From the NCBI GenBank assembly GCA_002914805.1, contig JXTB01000259.1, forward strand, positions 186,275 to 250,274: a DNA stretch of 64,000 nucleotides. Direction: 5' to 3'. This document shows positions 1 through 12,271 of this stretch, in pieces (the stretch's first letter is position 1; every line of letters begins with the position of its first letter). The translations under genes and the position numbers were made by a program. This DNA is from Parasponia andersonii. Its lineage: Eukaryota > Streptophyta > Magnoliopsida > Rosales > Cannabaceae. The notes below the pieces were generated by a model. That model had not been told where the DNA came from. It was given only the letters and a program-made list of their open reading frames with translations, and ran no database searches.

Positions 1-926
1 ATCAATTCATAAACTTATCTCTTTTTCGTATTTTCTTCTTTTTTCTTCTGCTCACAGATTGTCTTTTTTCTTTTTAAGTGTTCTTTTTTGTACCAGAGAA
101 AGCAAGCTCCCTCCTTTGAGTGCGTAGCTTTCATATATGTAGTCTTCTGATCACCAACAGTGTTCTTCTTCATCTTTTGAAAAGTAAAATAATATATATT
201 TTTGTACCTTTCACTCCCGGATCTTAAAACCATCATGGGCCGAGATCTCTGTGACCTCTTATGTGCTACCGCGGCCTGATTTCCACCGCCTCCTATCGTT
301 TCAATCCGTCAGGAGCGAGATTTGGGCACACCGCCGTTCTGTCAGGATGGCTTGTCCCTGCGCGCGCACCTACCCAGAAACGCATTAAATGCCCTGTCGG
401 GGTCCGGAGCCGTGGGGCTGCCTTCCATTGCATCCAGTCTGAAGACCCTTGGGGCTTCTGGTCCCTACGACAGCTGAGGCGAGGGTCGCTGCTCCCAGAT
501 AGCAGACCCTCGGGGTCTGGAGATCCTTGGGGCTTCTGACCGCCAGCTGTCATGGACTTGAGGTCTGACCGATTGAACCGTTTGGGATCAGTGATGGATT
601 CTGCCTTAAATTCGGAAGACCCACATGCCGATGTCGGGATCACGTGCGATCCGCGTGACCCTTCTCACGGTTCGAGGCTCGGGAATGGGCCCCACAGAGA
701 CCATTGGAGAAAATTATCCCAATCGAGTTTGTGTACTATGATGGATATAGTTGAATTGTCTGATCCTCTAATAGAAATTGGTGTTATGATGTGATGGCTT
801 GAAGTCACCTCCGAACTAGCCTTAGCTTATTTATCAGTTGCCATCTCGTACCTTAGCTTGTTTATCGGTTGCCAGGTTGTATTTGACCATCACAAAATAC
901 TAGGTTCGGTAATGCTCTGATACCAT
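1..926 (-). mobile_element. LTR-retrotransposon leader/internal region (partial)
   Basis: Read on the minus strand, this stretch follows a primer-binding site at its right edge, so it should be the untranslated leader or early internal region of an element that continues past the left end of the window. No gag, protease or RT motif can be read in any frame. Bases about 240-700 are clearly more GC-rich than the surroundings and contain a 17-bp direct repeat (444-460 and 523-539, GAYCCTTGGGGCTTCTG) and a short palindrome (504-518, arms AGACCC/GGGTCT). Open frames here (261-539 and 552-794 plus, 293-643 minus) overlap on both strands and resemble no protein I know, so I treat them as chance frames in GC-rich DNA. 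Clade unknown; a non-autonomous element is possible. Confidence 0.4.
915..926 (-). other. Primer-binding site (tRNA-iMet type)
   Basis: The plus strand reads GCTCTGATACCA. Its complement, TGGTATCAGAGC, is the standard primer-binding site of plant LTR retrotransposons that prime on initiator tRNA-Met. Its direction puts the 5' LTR to the right (from about 927) and the internal region to the left. Confidence 0.6.
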
Positions 927-1654
927 TAAGTTTATTATGAAGAAAAGAATTTTTATTTCTTATTATCTTAAACAAGCAAACTACATAAAGATACATAAGA
1001 CTGATGGCAACAACCCTGGCTTCAAATCCCATGAAATCAAGGAAAAAAAATAAGAAAGAAAAGCTCTTGAAATCAAATATGAAAATACCTAATATCTAAA
1101 TCTTATAAAAATTAATCCTAATAAAAGCAAAATCCCAAAAATAAAGGAACAAAATAACACACGAACTCCTATACCTACAAGCATCTCAATTCTTATTAAC
1201 ACATCAGTGTTTAGCTTTAAGCATTTAAAGGAGGGGCATCTCCAAGAATGAATAGGCGTATGAAAGGGAAGGGCCAACATTGGTGACAACCCAGTATGAG
1301 TTGTTTGGAATTCAACAAGGAAAAAGTTAGCAACATCGGGAAACTCCGCAGATTTTCAGATAAATTCTTTGTGGAATATTGAGTTTCTACTGTTCTAAAT
1401 AAACCAAAGTAGCACACAGAAGAATTCTAACTCATGGTCAGAAGATCTATTTAATATAAGTAGAAAATATCCTAAATAGGAACATACTTAGAGTTAGCCT
1501 CCAAAAATCTCACAAAACTAAAAGAAATGACCAATATGCTTGAAAGCTTCTTTACAAACATAACAACGTGATATATTTGAATCTTTCTTTGAAGTAGATT
1601 CGAACAAACAGGAAGACCCTCATACAAATTTTGAGAGGGATATTAACAGCCTAA
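927..1654 (-). other. Probable 5' LTR remnant; no gene seen
   Basis: This AT-rich stretch adjoins the PBS and so probably holds the 3' part of a 5' LTR, but I could not find a convincing outer LTR boundary or target duplication. The overlapping short open frames at 1089-1417 (minus) show no recognisable domain. Nothing else is supportable. Confidence 0.3.
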
Positions 1655-1772
1655 TGTCACAACCTTAGCATTAAATTAGGCAATCGTGCGACACTTAGTA
1701 CAGTCCATCACACTAAGTCAGCCTACCAACACTCAAAAAATGGACTTAAAGTAAGATTTGAGAATCTAAAAA
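1655..1772. mobile_element. Truncated LTR of the chromovirus family seen at 56-63 kb
   Basis: By eye this segment aligns with the starts of the two LTRs at 56455 and 62150. All three begin TGTCA or TATCA, then share a Cys-Leu-like tract of bases around 'GACAATCGTG' and the block 'CACTAAGTCAGCCTA', and continue to 'AGTAAGATTTGAGA'. It starts exactly at the LTR terminus and loses similarity near 1772, so it is a truncated LTR, not a whole element. It shows the family has more than one copy within 60 kb. Confidence 0.6.
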
Positions 1773-3979
1773 TAGATATAAAAACGCTGACTATCCTACT
1801 TAATCTATGCCATCTTCCTCCTTCCATGATTTGTACCCCATCACAAATCTAAAAATAGAGATCTAAGCTCAGCACAAAAAAAAAAAAAAGGGATTTAAAA
1901 CAACCTCATAACGTAATTGGGAATCAATTGCAAGACTACTTTCACAAGAATCTCCTATCCACTGGCAGAGAACAAATTCCTCTGCTAGTTCTCCACTCTT
2001 TTCTTCACTCTATCTTTAATACTCTCAAAAGTGCGCTTCTTATTATGCCTAACCAGTATTGATAAAGCAAGATACCTATTATGAGACGAGCTACTTGACA
2101 GCCTAAAAATAGACATGATAACTCTATAAAAAGAGTTATTTTGTTCTTAAAATCCATTTTATTTTGCTATGTTTTTGTTAAAATAAAATAATTTTAGTTG
2201 TTATTTAGTTTATCTTATTTTATGTTATTCCATTTTACTTTATCTGTGTAATTTTATTTTAATTGTTAGTTAATTTGGTTTATTTTATTTTAGTTTTGTT
2301 TTTATCTTTTTGTAGGTTAAATGGGTGAAAATGGTCAAATTGGCATTAATGAAGTTGATAAGCGCATTTAAGTCATTTCAAATTCAATTAAAATTAAAGA
2401 AAATATTATGAGAAGATGAAATACAATCGCACAGCTGTACAAAAGGAGCATACTCGCCATTCACGCTTTCGAATCAGCCCTTACACCCTTCATCGCACAC
2501 GTGTCAGCCAACTCCCTGGATTAAAGTCCGGTGCAACGCAACTTATCCTCTCTACCTGTGCATCCGCTCCATTCCTCCAGCTAGCGTGTGACACACAACA
2601 AATACTTGAAGTTCATTGAATCCATGCATGACATGTGGTTTCCACTATAGGAAACCTTCAGTTGCAGCCGAAAGTTGCCACACTGAATTATAACAATAAG
2701 CTTCTTAAAGAGTTAATCCCGACCCTCGATTTTCTAAATCCAACGACTCAAAATCCGTTCTAACTTTCTCTTTCTCTGTCTCACATCTCCATCACTTAAG
2801 CAAAGCTGTCCATTTCTAATATAACGGCCAAAATTATAGGACTTCTTACTCAATCAACTTTTTCTCCTTTATTTTTGTATCTCTTGTATTGGTTGAAGTG
2901 GATTGCATTCTGTTCTCGATATTTATTATGTGCCAAGTATTTTTGTCTAAGTTTACCAAGTGAACCAAATATGTAACTTGTATTTTCTTGCCTCTCTTTA
3001 ATATCTATATGTTCATTCTATTTGCCTGCTCTATTTTGTGCATGATGCTACTAATTATTTGATCACTAATTGATTGATTTTTAGAAATCATAATGAAATT
3101 GAGAAATAAATTTATGCATTTAGCCTTAAATGATTCCTTTTAAATTCTAGTCTTCGTATGATTAATTCGGATTAGATTAGAAGGAAATATTTCCTGGACG
3201 ACGGAAGAAGTTTGCAGATAATTTAGTAGATTTGGGTAACAATTGGTTTGGTAAAATTAATTAGTGAGAAGGGTAGAACAAGACAAGTGAGGATTGGGTG
3301 AAGTTGTAAACCTAGGTGTTTCTATTCTTGATTTTTTTCTTTATTTCTATGTGCATTTTATTTAGTTTCTTTTAACTTCTAATTTTATTTTTTTAACGTT
3401 TATTTTATTTTAGTTTATTTACATTCATTTGAATAATCTTTAAACCAATACAATTTTAATACTAAAGCAAAGAAGTATTTCAATACTATTTCAATATTTA
3501 TTTGCATTATTTCAATCACCACATTCTAAAAGACGACACCACATTGTCTCTTGCATCCCAGCTTGTATTCAGACTAAAAGTAATAGCTAATTTTCAAAGT
3601 CAATTTTTTGTTCCGATGCCACTTTGTAACAAAGTAAAATATTCTTGAGAGATTCAACATCATAAGAGTTGGCTCGAGCAAATACTAAACTATCGTTAGC
3701 TTAAAAAAAAAATTATTATTATTAATTCTTGGAGCGCTAACGGGCAGAAGAAAACCCATAAACTATTTCCTAGATCTGGCTCCAAAGAGAAGTGATAAGA
3801 AAACCTCAGCGCAAAGAAGGACGAGATAGGGAGACGAAGTACACCAATGTCTCGGACCTCTAGAAGAAACCACCATACCTGTATTTTACCACTGGGGAAC
3901 GTAGAGATACAATCCACAACAAGAGCTATCCAAATATGCGGGTTTTGCACAAAAATCAAATCTAGGAGCTTCAAGGAGG
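1773..3979. other. Gene-free stretch, probably old LTR sequence
   Basis: No coding region is supported. The T-rich tracts around 2160-2300 and 3300-3480 and the texture of 2640-3300 (a pyrimidine-rich leader-like block followed by long AT-rich sequence) look like an old LTR of the Athila kind, but no PBS, PPT or paired LTR is visible. I searched the minus strand here for the missing terminal exon of the LNK2 gene (residues like AHLLFHRP) and did not find it. Confidence 0.3.
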
Positions 3980-4918
3980 AAAGAGGACAGTGGGATGCAA
4001 ATGGGCTTTTATAAATAAAGTCAAGGCAAGAAAATCAGTAAAAAGATACAAAAGGAGGTTGGTGGCCAAGGGTTTCACTCAAACCTATCGAATTGTCTAT
4101 AAGGAGAATCTTCTTTTGTTGTTAAGATCAACTCCATTTAAGTCCTCTACTTTTTTCCAATTTAGAATAGTCACTTCACGTATTTGATGCGAATAACACC
4201 TTGGCCCTTAGATATTTAACATAAGATGCCTACTTTCTTAGGCATTTAAGTAACACAATCTCAGGAAAAACTTTCATTTCATAGAGGAATTATGTTCTCA
4301 ATCTTTTGAAAGAAAAGATAATTCTTGGTTGCGAACCCTCGAGTACCCCAGTTGAACCTAATTTTGAGTTGGGATTCTGAGATGAAAAGTCTCCCACCAG
4401 TGAAGGACAATATCAAAGATCAGTTGAGCATATCTTTTACACACTAGACTAGACAGCTTTTTCAGTGAATCTAAGAAAATTTATGCACTCGCCAAACAAA
4501 TAGCATATGGAAGAAGTTAAAAGAATTTTGTATTATTTTAAGGCGAGCCTGATTAAAGGTATTCATACTCTAAAAACGGTATAGGGAAATGGTAGTCTAT
4601 GCCAATTCAAACTAGGCAAGATCAATAACAGATACGAGATCAACAACATGCTCTTTACCCGTGTTAGTAAAAATCAAGTAACTTGGAAGGGAAAGATGCA
4701 ATTTGTACTTGCCCTCAAGTGCTCAGCTGATTATATTTCAGCTATAATTCCTAATTTCTATAGATTGTATTCTTTGTAATTATTTGTTTTATTGTGCCTT
4801 AGATAGGATAGATTCTACAGCTAGTTATCTCCATTTTAGTGCTCCGTACCTATCTATAAATTGTATTGTACATTCTCAGTTTATGAATACAAGAGAAATA
4901 ACCCTAATTCTCACATAA
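3980..4918 (+). pseudogene. Degraded Ty1/copia RT-RNase H with partial 3' LTR
   Basis: The plus strand has the start of a copia reverse transcriptase (GCKWAFINKVKA, then YKRRLVAKGFTQTY, about 3992-4090). With frame breaks, it then has the segment downstream of the catalytic region (ILGCEPSSTPVEPN-like, about 4320-4360), the MEEVKRILYYFK region (about 4508-4545), and the RNase H stretch NQVTWKGKMQ (about 4672-4700). From about 4745 to 4918 the sequence changes to an LTR-like tail with a TATAAA-type signal and the common copia ending before CTCACA. Most of the element is missing and every domain is damaged. Its right end is about 200 bp from the last LNK2 exon found, so it lies in that gene's final intron or in place of its final exon. 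Confidence 0.7.
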
Positions 4919-5115
4919 AAACAGAATTAGAGTTATGGTTCAAGGAGTTTGAAAATTCTTGTGGCTAAAGATTATCCTAAAAGAGTTGAAAATTAAAGCA
5001 AACTGGGCCTATGAAGTTATGCAAAAGCTGCAGTCAATCAAAGAATATAGTATGCAACAAAACTAATCACAACAAGAAATGTATAGCCGCTAAGATGGCA
5101 AGTAAGAATATAAAC

Positions 5116-8100
5116 CTGTTATAGCTATTGATTCCATCCTTTGCAAGTGTTTCATGGTCATCCTTGCCGCTTATGTTGGTACTGCCTGTATCACTGGTAT
5201 AATGCCTCTGCATTGCACTTTGAGCCAAACGGAGCAAGCTATCTCGTATACATAGTCTTACCTTCATATCCAACTGTAGCAAGACGAGCATAGTAACTAA
5301 ATCCATTTTACTTTATGAAAGGAAAATCCACTAGAACGTTAGCATACCTTGGTTATAATATCTTGAAGACTGTGAAGTATTGTTTCCTCGACAGAGTAAT
5401 CATCCACGGCTGCAGTAGCATTTGAATCATCTTCTTTTGTAGGAGAGTTTGGTTCCAAAGAAGGAAAAGTGCTCAAATCTTCATTTCCGATATCAGTTCC
5501 CCCACATTGCTGAATTTTAGTTTGTTGAGGACAAGTTTGAGTAGTGGAATTATTGGTAGAAGAGACTTGTTGGCTAAGCTGTTGCTGCTGTTTCTGAATG
5601 GCAAGCATTGCCTGCAGTTGTTGCCGTCGCCTTAACTTTTCAATTTTTTCCTGAGGCGTCATGGTTGTAGGTTTCACATGAGCTTCTGCTGGCTTGTTTA
5701 CAAGATTGCTGTTAGCAGGTGAAACACCATAACTAGAAAGCAAAGGTCTATGCTTAAATTTCCCAGGCTGGATATGTGACAGCACAGGCATGGCAGGAAA
5801 TGGATTTGTCAGGTTTCCATACACAGGATGTGCCACAAATTGATTTGACATGTGATGGTATTGAAAAATCTCAGGACGTTGAACAGTAGAGGGAGATGGT
5901 TGAGTCACAGAATTTGGCAATTGATTTTCAGGTTGTCCAGAAGGGTTTCTCGGTGAAGACCAGGAACCATACAACTCTTGTAATCGTTTCCCCTCACTTT
6001 TCACATCGAACCTTTTACGAGACTTAAATATTTTCTTTTGCCTAGTCACCTACAGAAAAAGAAGATTAGAAAGAGACTTTTCTAAGCCTTTAAAACATTA
6101 TAATAGCACGCAGTGGTTTCACAAGGGAAAAAAAGAAGCATAAACAACAATGTAAAACACAATTCATATCCATTAGGAACAAAAAATGTCCAACATCAAA
6201 GAACTAGTGAAACTTAAGACCTAAGCTAACTTAGCAAGGAGGATGAGAACATGATTCACCTTCAATAAATATAAACAATACCAGCTTTTACCTATAAATT
6301 AATCGTCACTTATTTATCTATACCAGTTTTAATAAAAGATCCAATATTATTTAATTTAAGCAGTGTATACCATAAATCTCAAGTGGCCCAATTTAGATGG
6401 AGGGAGAGATCAGAACCTTGTCAGCAGCTTCATTTAGGGTGGCAGCATTTTCAGTAGCTGGATTAGAGGGTGCTAAGGTTGTCTTCTCCACTCTGTCCAA
6501 ATCTGTCTGAAAACCAATTAAAAGTTCCGACCTTTTAGTTCCATTTTTTTACATAAAAATATACAGGTTAGGGACAGATCGGTTACAGATAAACTTGCAA
6601 TACCTGCTCCTTTGCAGTTGGCTTACTTTTACCTACTGCAGCTTCTACATGATCCAGAATTGCACTAGCACTCTGCAGATTCTGAGACGTAAAATCATCC
6701 GTTTCTCCATAGCGGAGGCTACCCAGCCCATCTTCTTGCACAAACTCTGTTTTTATTTCCTGCTGCTGAGATGTATTCCTTAACGTTTTTGGGCCCAAAC
6801 TAGGCAACTCAGAAGAAAATTTGGCTGGGCTATTAGAGACGTCTCTGGACGAAGACCATAGCTCATCAGAATGACCCAGACTTGCATGACCAAATACAGC
6901 ATCATCGTTGCTGCAAAATCATCACTTGTGAGGATTATTAGTCAGATGGCTACCGTTATGCATAAACAGAGAGAAAGGAGAAGGGGGTGGGGGAGGAGGG
7001 ATTGATGAAAAAGAGGGTAAATAAATGTTCGTAAAGGAAGTCTAGCAGGAAACCTATTAAGACAAAAGCTTGATTATCACGCACTTGGGACTTTCCACTT
7101 ATATTAGACTATCTATGAGGTTACTTTCAGATCTAAGAAGGTAAAGTTTTAACTAAACAAACACGAATCACTTCTGAGCAAAAACAAATTATGCTCCAAA
7201 TGTTTAGACAGCATAATAGATGGGATTCAACAGTTTCATTCTATCTATAGGGTCAATTACGCAAAGAAAATTCAGGTAATTAGAGGGAGGTAATCTTAGA
7301 AACCTAATCTGGGAGATGACCCTTAGAACTTTCTTTTTTAAGAATTCTATAGTGAGGAAACTATCTTAAACCATGACAACATTTCAAATCGAGGAAAAGA
7401 AATGAAATATGAGGGAGAGACTACAATCAGAATTGTGTGATTGCACAACCACAAAGGTTATATAAATCAGAGGACTAAATGTTGTGCATTACCTGAAGAT
7501 ACGATCAAAATCATCAAAACTTCCAATGTTAGCCCAGGCATAGTCAACAAAATCACCTTGTTCTTTACCTTCATAGGAACCTTGATATATTTCAGCATCT
7601 TTATCAAGTCCATCTATCCCTGACATTAGAATTTCAAGTATCACTGTAAGGAACTTTTATCAACAAACTAATTCTTTTCCAGTGGCATAGCCAACTAATA
7701 TATGTGTATACGCATGTAGAATGTGCTAAACTTACCAGTTATGAGTGTTATTTAGCTTCCTTCCCTGTTTAATGCCACCCAGAAATTTTCAGTTATTTTA
7801 AAATGGAAGATTTGGTCGTTTCAAGTTCTTCTCTTCTAGATGTTCAAAGAGCCTAAACAAAATGACAAATGTGGAAAGTCCTTTTTATCTCTTTCTTAAT
7901 TCAAGCAACTAAGCATCCCTACAAAGCTTTTGTGGACAAGATATGATCATTGCTTACAATATATTCACTAAAATCATGGGTCACTATATCAATGAAAATA
8001 TTGAAGATTCAAGGCTCTTAATTGAACTACAGAATGTGCTGAATAACAAAATCCAGCAAAATCAAATTCCCATTTACAATAGTTTTGGGAGTCTCAATAG

Positions 8101-11100
8101 TTCTTGTCGATTACGTGTAGCAAATCCATATTTTGACTTATAGATGGAATGGGTTTTGATGTGTATCTAACTAGTGGGTCCCTTTGTGTATAGGAGAAAA
8201 GGTAAACAGACTAGTGTATCATATATTATGATCTTTCACTGCGATGTTGTTCCTTGAATCTATTAGAATAAATATTAGACTTCCATATACAATTTATGGC
8301 TGGCATCTATTGCTCCCAGAAAATTTCTTTTGTTTAAAAAAGGGAGTGCCAGTCAGGAAAAGAAAAGAAAATTAAGCACAATCATAAGCAAAAAAGGAGT
8401 CATGGGGTTTGCAATGGGAATTTGAGAAACCAAGTAGCACCAAATAGAATTATTAAACTTCACTAAGCATAGCTTTTCTCATCTTGGGAGGGCTAAAACA
8501 ACTATGTTACATTTGTATTTTTGGGTGCTGTGTAGAACTATGAGTATTGTTTTAATGGTATTTTCTAGTATGTTACCTCTTGGCGAGTCATATTTCGTAA
8601 TTTCACTTAGGCCATTAGATACTTCAGTACCCACAGATTCCCGTTCACTATCAGCAGCATTAGATAAAGGCAAATCAGGCCATGACTCCACCTCCATTCT
8701 GGAATCAGAACTTTTATCATGGTTGACCAAGTTGTAACCGCTTTCCACTTTTTTTCCATGCAAATCAACTTTAGCCTTAGGTATTTTATTATCAGTAGGC
8801 TGATTTATAGAGTCTGCTTGTTTCCATTCCTTCTTATTGCGACAATCATCACTTTCCTTGGGATAAGGAACAATGTGGTCACCACTTTCAGCAGCCTCAT
8901 CCCATATTATGTTTGCTAGCTGAAAGGTACAATCGAGTTAGAAGCAATTTCATGAATCAACCAAAAAACAAAATTGTCTATAGCTGTGTATAATAGAAAA
9001 GACAGAACATGAAGACAATAACAGCTATACCACCAGTTCAATATGTTCATGTAAACACACACAAGACACACACCCACACACACGTACAGAGATCACAAGC
9101 AGAATACGAGCATTTTGTATATATTTATAGGAAACCACTAGAATTTAATCCAAAGCATTTTCATTTACAAGCAACTCCTATCAAGATCAATCCATTGAGA
9201 AGTTTCTACAAAGATCAAGTCAAACTTCTGAAAGGCAACAGATGATTTTTTTTCCTTCTGATCAGAAACAAAAAGTTTTATTAAAAATCAAAAACTGGAA
9301 TACAAATGCGGATAGAGGATAAGATATCCTCAATGACAAAAACACAGATAGAAACAAAGCTGAATATGAAAGGACCAATGATAACCTTCAATATGTTACA
9401 GATGCACAAAAAAAGAAAAAAAAAATTTTAAAAAGAGAGAGAAAAAGAAAGAGCAATTTCAATACATTCTCTATGACATAATTAGGCAAAAATCTCCAAA
9501 CAACATCTATGAGGATGTCTTGGAAAGAAGCCAGCATGCCGGACGCACCTAAAGTCAAATAACATGATATAACCAGATACATCCAGCTAGCATTCACATT
9601 TCCACGACCAGGACATCATATCTGAACAATTGAAAATATCAAGGTGGACAAACTAAGACTTTCTAAAAACTACCATTGTTCAATGCATGGTTTTAAAGAA
9701 TATACTCCCCTCATGCCTCAATAAAGCACAGTATATGACTTAACCAAGAGTTACTAACTCCAAGTCAGCCCAAACACAGAAGCTCTTCCACGGTCTAATT
9801 TGTTCCCATGTTGTCATTGCTGGAATTGACTTTAATTTGCAGAACTTTAGCAAGCAGGTTCATTGTACTCTTGCTGAGTCACAAATATATTATTTGCCGC
9901 TGGGGAAAAATCTAAAGTTCATACAGTTTCAGAATTAACTTGTTAAATAAATAGAAAGCTAGAATTGAAGCTTTTACTGTGAAGTTGTTTAAAATGCCTA
10001 ACAACGGGGTTTTACACAAAAAAAACAAGATACCCCCAATAACCTATCATTATGCATAGAAGGATTAGAAGAAATCTGTCCAAAAAAAAACAAAGCAATT
10101 TCATTATTATCCTGAAATTAGTAAAGAAAATAAAACCCCACTAGAAGTTACTCAAATCTGAGAGGATATAAAGATTGAACAAACACATTAACAGAAAGAG
10201 AAACCTATTTATACATACATATATATAGACATATATAGACAAGCGATGGAAACCCCAACAACCGGGCCAAATATAATCTGAAAAATCAATGTACTTCCTT
10301 TCTCAACCAACTTTTAGGGATAACAAATAAAACAAGGGAAAAACCTAGAGAAATAAATTTCCAAAAATTCAAGAAGTAGTCACCACATTGTAATATGTTA
10401 AAGTCTCCTAATAAAGAATAAAACACATTCTCTTCTTTAGGAAATCCCCATGACCATTTTCCTAGAAAGATAGAATTAAAATCTAAGCTCAAGGACATAA
10501 TTGATTTTAGCTTTTCTAGGGACATTTTCCAAGTGCATTTGATGCTTCAAATAAGCTTAAGTCTTCTTCAAAGAGGCTCCCAAGCACATGAGTATTCTTC
10601 CATCAAGCCTTAAGACAGAAGACCCAATTTAACGATTACTTTTGGAAGACACTATGGAAACCTGTAAAATTTTTTGTCAGAGAATCCCCAATCTGAAGAT
10701 CAAGGATCAAGCTGAGTCAATTAGTTATAATATAGGAAACTTGTTTGTGTTTTAGGAAGAAGGGAAAAAAAAAAAAAAAAGCAACTCAGGTAAGGATTCA
10801 AGAGACTCCTATCAACCCCAACTAACCTTAACCACACACCCCCCAACCATCCAAAACCCTCCCAAAAAAAAGGCACTTTTTCTTCTCCATTTAAGTACTA
10901 TTTCCTTACACTTCTCTCCGATCCTCATGCTGATGATAACCATAAATGACGTTTTATCTTACCATGTTGAACCAAAACTATGAAGAGGATGATTATGCAA
11001 TGCTTTGCTTTCACATAACCTTAAGCATCCTCACACCTACCTTTTCTTTTCTAATTCTTGTTTGCTAAAGAACGAATAGTTCTTACTTTTCTTCTTTTTT

Positions 11101-12271
11101 TTTTTTTATTTTTTTTTTATTTTTTTTAATGCGAAAACGAATAGTTCTTACTTGATTTACTTGCAGATATGACTATTTAATCTAGTTTTCAACATGGCAT
11201 AAGATTCCTTGTCGAGGAAAGTCAAACCTATTCCAGTTTCTCTATACTTGTGCATGCAAAGTCTCCAAGACTTTGGTTTCTGGCGGCCCTTATTTGCATT
11301 TTCCAGTCATGTTACAGACCAAGCCAAACAAGTTATTTAAGATTCAATATGGATCCCCAAACTCTAATCTCTTCTCACAGAACACTTAGAGAGCATGTTT
11401 AATAATCCATAATGGAGAGGAGAGGAAAGGAATTAGAAAAGGGGAAAGGTATTCCCTTTCATGAGTAACTAATCGGTATGTAAACACAACCTTCCCAACT
11501 CAATGTTTCTTATTCCCATCTATTCCCTTTCCACTCCATTCCCTTTACCAATTAGTGAAGGTAGACCTAGTGAAACATTACTATTACAGCATTAAACTCC
11601 TTAATTCGTTTATTGTATTCAAGTCCAATGAATTTTAGTCACTTATAGTTTCAAACCAAATAAACTAATCCACTCAAACAACGACATGACTAATTCGTTC
11701 AAATCCATTCAACGTTGCTATTCCATTTCAAGATCTCTCCATAAATAATCACACAAACGTACGCACAAGTTCGGTTTAACTTTTAAGCTACAATTGACCC
11801 CCAATAATTAAATGCAAATACATTTAATTGTTTTCAAGTCCGTTTAGGGAACCAAATTAAAAACAAACTTTCAAAAAAAAAAAAATGGTAACAAAAAAGC
11901 ACACACACAAGTACATACATAATTCAACAAATGAAAATCACATAAATTAAATAAACAAAAGCTTCCTATATATTTTTTATTTTTAAGGAAAAAAAAAAAA
12001 AAAAAAAAAAGAGCTGAAGTTCTCCATAACGGCATTCAAAACCACCGATTTCTGGAATATATCCCATGTATTCAAAAGTGGATGATTTCTCAAGCTTAAT
12101 TTGAGTAATATATCCCATGTATTCAAAAATAGATGATTTCTCAAGATTAATTTAAGTAATAAAAATGAAGCATAGACCAAAATCCATCACTAGAAAAGGA
12201 AAAAAGAAAAAGAAGAAGAATAAGAAAGAAGAATAAAATAAACTTACCTCCTCGTCGTCCCAATCAAACAT
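5116..12271 (-). CDS. LNK2: LNK2-like night-light-inducible clock coactivator, terminal exon not found
   Basis: Recognised as LNK2 (NIGHT LIGHT-INDUCIBLE AND CLOCK-REGULATED 2), a plant-specific nuclear coactivator without a DNA-binding domain that RVE8/RVE4-type MYB factors recruit to evening-phased clock genes. Coding exons on the minus strand are 12271-12248 (MFDWDDEE), 8919-8577 (LANIIWDEAAESGDHIVPYP onward), 7619-7493 (DYAWANIGSFDDFDRIF), 6910-6604 (SNDDAVFGHASLG, DELWSSS), 6506-6417, 6049-5348 (KRLQELYGSWSS; TPQEKIEKLRRRQQLQAM; Gln-rich stretch; VEETILHSLQDII) and 5273-5116 (LDMKVRLCIRDSLLRLAQS). All introns are GT-AG and phase is kept throughout, giving about 584 codons. The acidic N-terminus and the paired C-terminal helices are the family signature. 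The usual last exon, with an AHLLFHRP-like end, is not visible on the left, where copia debris begins at 4918. Read-through of the last donor would add about 15 mostly hydrophobic residues and then stop. Confidence 0.9.
6983..7000 (+). other. G-run cluster in an LNK2 intron
   Basis: Four G runs (5, 5, 2 and 3) separated by single bases lie in the intron between the third and fourth LNK2 exons, on the strand that serves as transcription template. It could fold as a quadruplex, although one run has only two Gs. No role is implied. Confidence 0.4.
9050..9092. repeat. Imperfect CA microsatellite in LNK2 intron 1
   Basis: An interrupted (CA)n tract with CACACA and CACCCA blocks. It is a simple repeat inside the 3.3 kb first intron; the small open frame over it is a by-product. 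Confidence 0.7.
12056..12157. repeat. 51-bp tandem duplication near LNK2 exon 1
   Basis: Two adjacent copies of a 51-bp unit (12056-12106 and 12107-12157), each beginning AATATATCCCATGTATTC, differ at only a few positions. They lie in intron 1, about 90 bp past the exon 1 donor. Low divergence points to a recent duplication. Confidence 0.85.

Larger units (their letters stand above)
8920..12247 (-). other. Large first intron of LNK2
   Basis: The donor is GTAAGT just after the eighth codon and the acceptor is TTTCAG before CTAGCAAAC. The 3.3 kb between holds poly-A/T runs (for example 10757-10783, 11097-11129, 11989-12010) and a C-rich patch (10820-10870). I see no other coding sequence in it on either strand. 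The splitting of the MFDWDDEE start from the rest of the acidic motif by an intron agrees with the family's gene structure as I know it. Confidence 0.75.

Noticed and set aside
261..794. Open frames on both strands in the GC-rich block (92 and 80 codons plus, 116 codons minus)
   Set aside because: They overlap on opposite strands, match no family I know, and lie in a retroelement leader; GC-rich DNA yields such frames by chance.
3696..3974. 92-codon minus frame as the missing LNK2 last exon
   Set aside because: It has no AHLLFHRP-like or other LNK C-terminal sequence, and its plus strand leads directly into the copia RT.
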